The notes under the pieces are model-generated. The model was not told where the DNA came from, did no database searches, and was given only the letters and a program-made list of their open reading frames with translations. Source: Phaeoceros laevis (lineage: Eukaryota; Anthocerotophyta; Anthocerotopsida; Notothyladales). Taken from it: a stretch of DNA of 39,903 bases. Shown piece after piece: positions 32,045-39,903 of this stretch; position 1 is the stretch's first letter, and each line of letters starts with the position of its first letter. The stretch is taken from assembly GCA_049999765.1 (NCBI GenBank), contig JBNGIQ010009424.1:99857-139759 (forward strand). Reading direction: 5' to 3'. Position numbers and translations under genes: made by a program.

Positions 32045-33193
32045 ATGGGTGCGGAGGAACAGTCCCCGGAATCAGCTCTTTCGAGCCTTCACATTGACGG
32101 CGACTTTGTGCTGCCGCCGGAGCACCGTGCCACTGGCAAACCCGCAATTGCTCTCGAAGATGACGTTCCAGTGATTGATCTGAGCCCTTTGGCAGCTTAC
32201 ACCAGCTGGATCTCTGGAGACGGCGGACAATTGGAGCTAGGGGACGATGCAGCTGTTCAAAATGTGCTGGCTCAGGTAGGTACGGCGTGTGAAGAGTGGG
32301 GATTTTTCCAGGTGGTCAACCATGGTGTCCCAGAGGAGCTGCTGGCGGGACTGAAGCGAGAGGCAAAGGCGTTTTTTCACCAGCCTATGGAGGAGAAGCG
32401 CAAGGTGAGGAGAAGCTTCGAGAACCATTTGGGATACTACGATGCGGAGCGCACCAAGAACGTACGGGACTGGAAGGAAGTGTTCGACTTTGCAGTGAGG
32501 GGGAGCTTGGAGCTTCCTGACCTGCCTCTGGAGAGCGAAGCGGAAACTGCTGGCACCACCGTTTTCAGGAACAGGTGGCCTGAGCAGCCGGAGAGTTTCA
32601 GAGCAGCTTGTGAGAAGTGGGCTGAGGCGGTGGAGGGGCTTGGGTTCAAGTTACTTGCTGTGATTGCACTCAGTCTCGGGCTGCGGGCGGACACGTTCCA
32701 TGGCCTTTACCGGGATCACACTTCCTACGTGAGGCTGAACCATTACCCCGTCTGCCCGGCTCCTGAACTGGCGTTGGGAGTGAGCAGACACAAGGACTCG
32801 GGAGCCCTCACTGTGCTGGTGCAGGATGATGCTGGAGGGCTGCAGGTCAAGAGGAAGGATGGGGAGTGGATTGATGTGAAGCCTCGGGCCGACGCTTTTG
32901 TTATCAACATTGGAGATTGTTTCCAGGTGTGGTCGAACGATAAGTACAAAAGCGTGGAACATCGGGCCAAAGTGCACCCAAACAAGGAACGCTTTTCAGT
33001 CCCGCTGTTCTTTAATCCAAATCACCTAGCGGACATAGAGCCCATCCCCGATCTTCTGGGTGGAGGCCAATCTCCCAGGTACAGGAAATTCAACTATGGG
33101 AGGTACAGGAAGAGTAGAGCCAATACCAATTTCAAGATCATTGGAGAAAGTATTCCGAATATTCAGATATCTGACCTTGCCATCGCCAGCTGA
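32045..33193 (+). CDS. 2-oxoglutarate/Fe(II)-dependent dioxygenase, DOXC class (382 aa, single exon)
   Basis: The N-terminal DIOX_N part (VPVIDLSPL at about 41-49, then CEEWGFFQVVNHGVP) precedes the 2OG-FeII_Oxy core. The iron ligands are H249 and D251 (SRHKDSG) and H306 (SVEHRAKV). R316 and S318 (RFSVP) bind 2-oxoglutarate. The substrate-contact LNHYPVCP is intact. The pattern (PPEHR near the start, then GYYDAERTKNVRDWKEVFDF, then INIGDCFQVWSNDKYKSVEHR) resembles, from memory, the Arabidopsis At3g19000/At3g19010-like group. The substrate cannot be told. The ATG at 32045 was chosen because upstream in-frame codons lead only to a GTG at 31973 and do not look like the family. It follows TOP6A in tandem with 279 bp between. 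No intron is present. Confidence 0.93.
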   Translation: MGAEEQSPESALSSLHIDGDFVLPPEHRATGKPAIALEDDVPVIDLSPLAAYTSWISGDGGQLELGDDAAVQNVLAQVGTACEEWGFFQVVNHGVPEELLAGLKREAKAFFHQPMEEKRKVRRSFENHLGYYDAERTKNVRDWKEVFDFAVRGSLELPDLPLESEAETAGTTVFRNRWPEQPESFRAACEKWAEAVEGLGFKLLAVIALSLGLRADTFHGLYRDHTSYVRLNHYPVCPAPELALGVSRHKDSGALTVLVQDDAGGLQVKRKDGEWIDVKPRADAFVINIGDCFQVWSNDKYKSVEHRAKVHPNKERFSVPLFFNPNHLADIEPIPDLLGGGQSPRYRKFNYGRYRKSRANTNFKIIGESIPNIQISDLAIAS

Positions 33194-33900
33194 TTCGTCT
33201 TCGTATTTCTGTGTACATATTACGCTACAATAATGTCATGTGATGTCCAGAAAAAGAGCCCTCTTGACCGGCTTCGAGTAGGTTGGATTTCGCAACTAAG
33301 CATAAATGAAGTCCTTGTATTGCCTATGGCAACTGTTCCTGCAGCATCCTGGGATCTGTAGGCAAATAAATGAGGTGCACCAAGGAAGTCAACCTCAGAA
33401 GTTGCTCTGGATGGACAGGGGGTAGATGCCCTACTATCCATTCGTATATTGACTCAGGTCATACGGCCTGCTTTTTCTTCTAGCATACAACATTGAGAGT
33501 TTGCAGTTCACCTCCAGCTCCACTCATCACCGCAGTAACATGGACCAGCCAAAACACGCAATTCTTCCGACCTCTCTGGATCTGTTTCTTTTACCCGCCT
33601 TTCTGGATCTGGAAGTTTTCGAATTACACTCATCAAAGCTGATCCTTACATGAACACCATTTGTTCACAAAATGGTGCAAGACTGGGATACAACTACACC
33701 ACCTGCAGCTGCCAAACCTTCTTCCATGGACTCTGGTTATGAAACCCGACATGATTCATTGACTAAGCAGCCCTGGCCACCAGTCCAGGAACGCACAGAA
33801 AAGCCATTTCTCACCCTCATTGCCAGATACACATAATTTTGCCAGCTCCGAGCCAGCCCGGACACCTGCTGTCAGATTGTGCCTTCTCACAATGCATGAA
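33194..33900. other. Intergenic, 3' flank of the dioxygenase gene
   Basis: About 700 bp without a gene. A canonical AATAAA occurs at 33365-33370 on the plus strand, about 170 nt past the dioxygenase stop, and may be its polyadenylation signal. Confidence 0.5.
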
Positions 33901-36900
33901 TCAGTGCTGATCCCGACATGAGCAGACACCATCCACAAAACAGTGCACGGAAAGGGCGTCCCTAACCACAATTTCTCGCTTTTCCAAGCGAGACATGATT
34001 TTGGCGCTAGTGTGGCAATCGTTGCACATGCGCACATTCTTAGAAACAAGTAATGTTGTACCTTCTGGAGTATTCAGCAGACCATAAGCTAGTGCTAGTT
34101 TTTCAGCATGTCCACACAAGGCATCCTCCTCCTCTCTGTCTGACACTGCTTTCAGTACCAGCTATGTGCGTGGCACATGGCCACCTTGGTCCTTCAACCT
34201 AGTAATCACGGTTTTCAGATTTGAGGAAATGCCACCGGTCTCCTCTCCTACCGTGAACTCATGCACTGATTTCCGCACTTCAATGCAGGCCTTTGCCGCC
34301 TTCTTTTTAGCACCGGCAGACTTTCTTAAAGTTTCTATCCTGTCTACCCTAAACCCTAAACCCTAAAGACGCTCAAAACACTGAACTCCTCGATCTACAT
34401 CACCATGGCTCTTGCAGGCGGTCAGAAAAGATGTCCACCCTACAACGTCATTCTGACATGGCATAGTGTGCAATACATGTTCTGCTCTATCCAAGAAACC
34501 TGACCGCCCAAAAAGATCAACCATGCAAGCATAATGATAGGAATCTGGGGCAATGCCATTATCCTCTATCATCATTCTAAAATAGTTCTGGCCCTCGTCA
34601 ACTAGGCCCTGACGACTGCAGGCCACAAGAGACAGTTGAAAGTTACGTCGTTGGGCTTGATACCTTCTTCTTGCATCTCTTTGAAAGCCACCATTGCCGT
34701 TTTGCCATCACTATGTTGAGCATAACCATTCAGCAACGAATTCCATGTCACCAAATCTTTTGTGGGTAATTTGTCAAATACTTAACGGGCATCCTCCATG
34801 CCACTACATTTGGCATACAAGTCTACCAAGCAGCCGCCAACAACAACATCACATTGAAGCCCGCTTTCCTGTATTTGCGCATGAAGTTCTTTCCCCTTCT
34901 GTAATGCCCCCACACTGGCACATGCATTAAGAAGGCACACCACAGTCACACTGTCAGTTGAACTTATTCCACTTTGTTCATAGAGAGAAAGGGCTGCTTG
35001 ACCAAGCCCATGCTGGGCATATGTTGCCATCATGCAATTCCATGTCACCACGTTTCTACTTGGCAGACTGTCAAATACTTTGCGAGCGTCCTCCAAACTC
35101 CCGCATTTGGCATACATATGTACTAGGCAGTTCCCTACCACTGGCTCAATATCCAATCCCCTTCGCTGAATCTCTGCATGAATCTGTTTCCCTTGACGTA
35201 AATCTCCAATGTGGGTACATGCTTGTAGTAAACACGCGAAAGTAACTGCATCAGCTGGAGTCATGCCATCTTGTTGCATACTTGAATAAAGAGCAAGCGC
35301 TTCTTGACATCGCCCTTGCTGAGCATATCCTGCAATCACAGCAGTCCATGTCACTAGATCTGCTTTAGGCAACAGATCAAATACTCTGCGAGCATCATCT
35401 AAGCTCCCACATTTTGCATACATGTTCACCAAGCCACTGCTAACACCCAAATCAGATTCTAGGCCTTTTAGACAAATCTGTCCATGAAGCTGCTTCCGCT
35501 GATTCAAAGCTCCGATCCTTGCAAAGGCTTGCAGCAGGCATACAAAGGTGGCACGATCAGCTGGAATGATGCCAAGCTGGTCCATGCTTTCATACAGAGC
35601 AAGGGCTTCCTCCACAAGACCATTTTGAGCATATCCGGCGATCATGGCAGTCCATGTCACCACATTCTTTGTTGGCAAGGCCTCAAACACTTCAAATGCA
35701 TCCCCTAAGCTTTTGCACTTAACATACATGTCCACCAGGCAGCTGCCCACAACCACATCTTCTTCCTGCCCTCTTTCCCGAATCTTAGCATGAACCTGCT
35801 TCCCTTGCTGCAAAGCTCCAATGCTGGCACATGCTTGCAGGAGGCTTACAAATGTCACACGATCAGCTGAAGTCATGAAATCTTCTTCCATATGCGAGAA
35901 CAGAGCAAGAGCTTCATGTCCAAGCCCATTCTTGGTATATCCAGTAATCATGGCATTCCACGTCACCACATTTTCATTAGGCAATGTCTTGAACACCATG
36001 CTGGCATCCTCTAAGCTGCCACATTTGGCATACATGTCCACCAGGCTGCTACCAACGACCACGTCAACTTCCAGTCCTTTCTCCTGTATTTGTGCATGAA
36101 GCTGCTTGCCTTGGTGCAATGCTCCAGTAGAGGCACATGCTTGCAAAAGGCACAGAAATGTAACACGATCTGCTGGAGTAATTCCCTCCCCTTGCATACT
36201 TGCATAAAGGGCAAGAGATTCTTGGCCAAGCCCATGCTGTAAATATCCTGTGATCGTCGCATTCCATGTCACCACATCTCTCATAGGCAATGTCTCAAAA
36301 ACCTTGCGCGCATTATCTAAACTCCCGCACTTAACCAGGCCGTTACCAACACAAGTATCGGCATCCATCCCACTTACCAAAATATCACTGTGGACCTCCT
36401 TGCCGGAAACCAGATCAACTGCAGTTGCACAGGCTTTGAAGACTGCTACAAATAAGTGGCTGTTCGGCTTCACTGTGGACTGGCGCATTTGCTGATACAG
36501 TTTGATAGCCTGGCTGGCTTGTCCATGTCGAGTATTTGCTGAAATGATGGACGCCCACGTGAACGCGTTTGGAGCAGCCACCTTACTGAAAACCTGACTA
36601 GCTTCCTCCAACTGCCCATAAAAAGCGTACATTCCAATAAAGTGGTTTGCTAAGAACTCATCTCGCTCGAACCCACTTCACGAACTTGCCTGCCAATAGC
36701 CAAATCCTTCTGTGCCATGCACCTCATAAGAACACAATAAAAGAGACCGTTGTTAACATACGATCCTCGCTGCACGAGGACCTCCAACGGTTCAATAGCT
36801 TCCTTGAGCTCACCGCTTATTTGTGCCACTTCATGGAAGTCCAGGTAGAAGCACAACCAAGCGGCTGTGTCACAAGAGGTTCCAGTCCTGTATCCCACCT

Positions 36901-37200
36901 GACAAGCCGCGAATCCACCCAAGCAGGTTTGTACCGGTTGTCCAGCCATAAGGCTTCCTTCAGCCTCTTGTGCCTAAAGTCAGGATGGTAGAAGCTTCAC
37001 TTCTCCTGCCTATTGACCCACCACTGTTTCGGGTCTAGAAAGAACGCCTGCCACAACATTTCCTGTTGCTCATCCGCCGCAATCTCTCCATGGATACGGT
37101 TCCCTGCGGCCTCCTTCATCCTTATCCTCGTCATCTGGCCAGGCTTCGCAGGTCTGAGCTTCGAGACATAGGCACCAACCGCAGCCTTGATTCCGCCCAT
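33901..37200 (-). pseudogene. Decayed PLS-class PPR protein with E and DYW domains
   Basis: Intact relatives bind organelle RNA and deaminate specific cytidines. Reading right to left: an N-terminal part with a PDF-like motif (LWQAFFLDPKQWW, then HPDF), then a long run of PPR repeats (616 codons open, 36632-34782; repeated MYAKCGSLEDA and NVVTWNAMI blocks), then E and DYW parts. Lesions: TGA at 36997-36999 inside the PDF motif; a frame change around 36830-36890; another near 36663-36672; TAA at 34782-34784 where a PPR Lys is expected; a one-base frame change near 34630; a deletion filled with telomere units at 34347-34367; TAG at 34162-34164. The DYW region keeps GHAEKLA and CNDCH but ends in DQH instead of DYW. 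One repeat also lacks its usual MYA (GNGLVKCGSL). The long open central part suggests fairly recent decay. Confidence 0.92.
34347..34367. repeat. Interstitial telomere sequence: three CCCTAAA units
   Basis: Three perfect tandem CCCTAAA units (TTTAGGG on the other strand, the common plant telomere repeat). They sit exactly where the PPR pseudogene loses homology: the left flank codes VDRIETLRK and the right flank codes GVQCFERL. The E-motif residues expected between these (about 25-30 in intact relatives) are missing. Confidence 0.9.
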
Positions 37201-37694
37201 ACTCACAGGCTGCCTTGGCAGCGCGGGGGTGCACTATAGCGCCATTTGGCTCATCAATGTCGGTCCTCCCCCTTGCCGAAAACGGAAGCAGGAATCTGCA
37301 GTGTCAAAGACGCAAGAAAGTCAGCTCATCGGGAGTGCACGCTTGCCAAAAGAAGCCACAAAGACTGGCGGAAGTAGTATCCCGACCGAGGCGCGACCAT
37401 CTGCGTCTCGGCCTCCAGCAATTTCAAGGTTGATGTGAGCCAACAGCATCCTTGGTTGTCCATCCCGCAGGACTTCAGAAGGAAGGAAACTGTTTTACGG
37501 GGGTACTTGCGTATCACACTTGTGGCGAAAATGACTCTGAAGACTCTGAAATAAGTAAAAACAGGGGGAAACTTGCTAACTTGTATGCAAGTTTTGGAGA
37601 CGGGGGCTGGCGGCTGGCTTGTGGCTCGAACTCGAACCCACCACAGTGAAGCAGATTCTTGGCGGTGCTGTCCTTCGGCAAGCAGCCGACCTAA
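37201..37694. other. Intergenic between the PPR pseudogene and RPN12
   Basis: Nearly 500 bp between divergent gene starts. It should hold the RPN12 promoter and the former promoter of the PPR gene. Short frames on both strands show no domain. Confidence 0.45.
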
Positions 37695-39086
37695 ATGGGT
37701 CTCGATGTGCCTATGGCAAAGTCTACCACGCTGTTTGAGAGATTGAAGACGCTCCAAGCCAAGGGCGATTACATTGAAGCCGAAGCCGTACTTCTGGAGC
37801 TGAAGGTTGCGTTGCGCGCTGCTGCGGCTGCCTATTTGTTCGTGTTGAGAAAATCATGTTGCGTGCGAGCTTTGGGGCCGAGAGCATTGTGTTCTTGTTC
37901 TTTTTGCAGGTAAACTTGACGGAATTTTTGGCGTTGCCACCCTTGTGCCAGCAAACATCAACAGCGGCTGACGAGCTCATTCTTGCAAGTAGGTGGACAT
38001 CCATATCCTCTCCTGGACTGTGAACTGCGCAAGACAGTGAGACTAGGTGTCGTGTGCATAGTTGCGAATGTGATGAGTTGCACGGCAAAGGGTATTATGG
38101 TCTGCAACAGGAAGCTTTGTCATTTCTGACCTAATTCCATCGCAGGGAAATATTTGAGCAGGCGGTTGTGTTGAGTGTAAGAACTGAAAATCAGGACTCC
38201 TTCGAACGAAATTTCTTGCAACTTCAGTCGTTGTACACAGATACCAGGTCTGTTTCGCTCCATGGCTGTACTGATAGTTGCTACAGGTGCTTTTGTTGAG
38301 GGAAGCAAAATCTTAATCAACTTGTCTGTGCAGAGATGTAATACCAAAATCGGCCCAAGAGTACCCAATCCTCGGATTGAATCTCCTCCGACTCGTTCAA
38401 AATCGGATTGGTGAGTTCCACACGGAACTTGAACTCCTGGAACCTCAGGCCTATGACAATGCGTGCATCAAGCATGCTGTTGAGCTGGAACAGTCCTTCA
38501 TGGAAGGTGCCTACTTTCGGGTGCTAAGTGCTCGAAAGACTGTTCCAAACGAGACGTACGTTTACTTCATGGATCTTCTTGCGAAGACTGTTAGGTACTT
38601 TTCTCTTTGCTCTTGTTGCAGCTTGCTATAATCTTTTCTCTTGCGATTCTGGTGAATATTTAGTCCGTTTGTTGTGAGGTTCGCTAACTGTAGTGGCCAC
38701 CTGCAGGGATGAAATTGCTGGGTGTAGTGAGAAGGCGTACGACTTTTAACAGTAGAAGATGCCAAGAAGCTTCTGATGTTTTCAACGAACGAAGAACTAC
38801 TGGAATTTGTTCGAGAGGTTACCTACCTGACCCGACGTTGTCCTGAGTCCTGGCTTTCCTGCCCACGTTTCAGCATTTCTCAGGCTCTCCTCATGGGAAG
38901 TTTCACTCACCTAACTCTCATGTGGCTTCGCATTCCTGTTGACAGGAACACCCCAATTGGGAGCTGCGGGGTGGTGCCGTTTACTTTCAACCGATCAAGG
39001 AGATTGCCCCATACAAGGAGATCCCGTCACTGCAGTTAATCAATCAGACTCTGGGTTATGCTAGAGAACTCGAGCGAATAGTGTAG
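37695..39086 (+). CDS. RPN12: 26S proteasome lid subunit RPN12 (PSMD8), 6 exons, frameshifted in exon 5
   Basis: RPN12 is the last subunit added to the proteasome lid and docks it to the base. Exons: 37695-37805, 37910-37992, 38146-38247, 38334-38594, 38707-38817 and 38946-39086, all GT-AG. Conserved blocks are present: LGLNLLRLVQNRIGEFHTELELL, CIKHAVELEQSFMEGAY, YVYFMDLLAKTVRDEIAGCSEKAYDF, and the C-terminal IPSLQLINQTLGYARELERIV. In exon 5 the frame breaks after AYDF at a run of four T (38744-38747), and TAA at 38747-38749 would truncate the protein at 199 aa. One more base at this run would restore phase through both last exons and give 269 aa, close to Arabidopsis (267). Everything else is well kept, so either an assembly error or a very young lesion is likely. 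Without repair, the C-terminal part of the PCI domain and the tail are lost. Confidence 0.93.
38744..38749 (+). other. Site of one-base frame loss and premature TAA in RPN12
   Basis: Four T followed by AA make an in-frame TAA right after AYDF. The downstream conserved VEDAKKLLMFS is in the next frame over and resumes after five bases. A missing T in this homopolymer is the simplest explanation. Confidence 0.85.
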
Positions 39087-39903
39087 ATTCTGTAGAATAC
39101 GCTGGCGAGTTAGTTAAATTTAAGTTATTGAAGTTAGTTTTTGACTAACTTCACTATTAGAGTGCGTGGTGCAGTTAGTTTTCGACTAATTCCCCAACCC
39201 CGGCTCCCTGTGGGGCCCACAGGGCTTGAGGTTACTCAAAAATTTCCGGGAGGTTGCAGCTGACCTCCCGAAATTTACGTGCCGAATAGTTGCTGCGTGG
39301 CAAGTTGGCAACAGGGCTGTAGCTATAGAGTACGTGTCCCACTTCGGGACAGTCCCACTTCGGGACAAGTGAACAGGAGGGCCACAAACCGGGACAAACG
39401 TTTCGTTTCTTACAGAAACCTGGCGTTCACTACGCTTTTGCGTTTCGTAGGAGATTCTATTGTGCGTGAACTAGCTAGATTTGAATACAGCATCTTCACA
39501 TTAGCCATGTTCACACTCAAGAATTCGAAATTCAGGCGCGCAACAGCCTGAATTTGAGGGAATAGTGTAAAAAATTGCAGCCAGCATAGCCTGGCGCCTT
39601 GAATTCACCTTCTAGAACAGCCCAAAGGCTCACAGCAGCCACGAAGGAAGCTGCCTGCACTAATTGCTACTCAACCTAAGCAATTCAAAAGTTAGCAGCC
39701 ACTCCCGCCAAGAAATCCTTCATAAGGGAGAGAGTCAACTTGCACTCTTTCCCATTCTCAGCTCTAAGTCCACCCCCCCACACCAGCCTGCAATCAGAGG
39801 CAAGCTGCAGGTCAGTCCCTCCCCCACCCTTGGGCTTCACAATGCTGCATGCTAGGATTCAAAGGCGACAGAAAAGAGAGGTTGGAGAGTGTGGCTGCAT
39901 CAC
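39087..39903. other. RPN12 3' flank and intergenic sequence with a hairpin cluster
   Basis: About 800 bp with no gene. The first third holds several perfect or near-perfect inverted repeats, listed separately. The rest is unremarkable apart from a C-rich stretch near 39770-39835. Confidence 0.5.
39130..39366. repeat. Cluster of five short hairpins
   Basis: Perfect 8-bp arms gaagttag/ctaacttc at 39130-39152. Perfect 9-bp arms ccctgtggg/cccacaggg at 39206-39224 with a one-base centre. Arms of 14-15 bp with one bulged C at 39240-39276 (aaatttccgggaggt against acctcccgaaattt). Two tandem copies of gtcccacttcgggac at 39336-39350 and 39352-39366, each with a 5-bp stem. They may be parts of a MITE or a folded 3' RNA. 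Confidence 0.7.

Noticed and set aside
1-39903. tRNA, rRNA and CRISPR features
   Set aside because: I looked for tRNA B-box and acceptor patterns and for spaced repeats. Only the LTR primer site and a SINE-like scrap resembled tRNA, and no regularly spaced repeat array exists.
1-39903. A multi-gene defence, biosynthetic or other new system
   Set aside because: Genes are individually spliced plant housekeeping genes with separate promoters on both strands. No functional clustering is visible.

Overview
This window is nuclear DNA from a land plant, most likely a non-seed plant (lycophyte, fern, hornwort or moss). The evidence is: short spliceosomal introns (mostly 80-200 bp), plant-specific genes (DUF707, cytosolic glucanotransferase DPE2, topoisomerase VI subunit A, a SKIP2/VFB-type F-box protein), a decayed PPR-DYW editing-factor gene, a run of the plant telomere unit, and a 100-N assembly gap. 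The species cannot be fixed from sequence alone. There is no sign of bacterial or viral origin.

Layout. 1-3.8 kb: a possible terminal exon at the left edge, then a complete 13-exon DUF707 gene (+). 3.8-12.2 kb: a gene-poor tract with a 221-bp tandem duplication, an orphan 238-codon frame, and a miniature, internally deleted Ty3/Gypsy LTR retrotransposon whose 5-bp target duplication is intact. One of its LTRs carries a 60-bp nested insert. 12.2-18.2 kb: a complete 21-exon DPE2 gene with two starch-binding domains, behind a G-box plus TATA promoter. 18.6-19.2 kb: an unrecognised Cys-rich ORF made of internal repeats. 19.7-21.9 kb: an EngB-type GTPase gene (10 exons) with a GC-AG intron. 22.2-22.6 kb: a tiny two-exon HIG1-domain gene (-) that no single reading frame reveals. 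22.73-22.83 kb: the assembly gap.

23.6-33.2 kb holds four consecutive single-exon genes: an F-box/LRR protein (+), a PRP22/DHX8 spliceosomal helicase (-), TOP6A/SPO11-3 (+) and a 2-oxoglutarate/Fe(II) dioxygenase (+). PRP22 and TOP6A are divergent with 271 bp between their start codons. 33.9-37.2 kb is a PPR-DYW pseudogene (-) with stops, frameshifts and three telomere units spliced into a deletion. 37.7-39.1 kb is a 26S proteasome RPN12 gene (+) that is full length except for one missing base in exon 5. The right end has a cluster of short hairpins.

The genes are ordinary eukaryotic neighbours, not an operon, and I see no shared pathway. I found no convincing new multi-gene system. The most distinctive signals are the telomere-unit scar in the PPR pseudogene, the compact retroelement, the repeat-built Cys-rich ORF, the RPN12 frameshift and the hidden HIG1 gene. 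Exon boundaries were derived by hand from splice consensus, phase continuity and remembered family sequences, not from transcript data.
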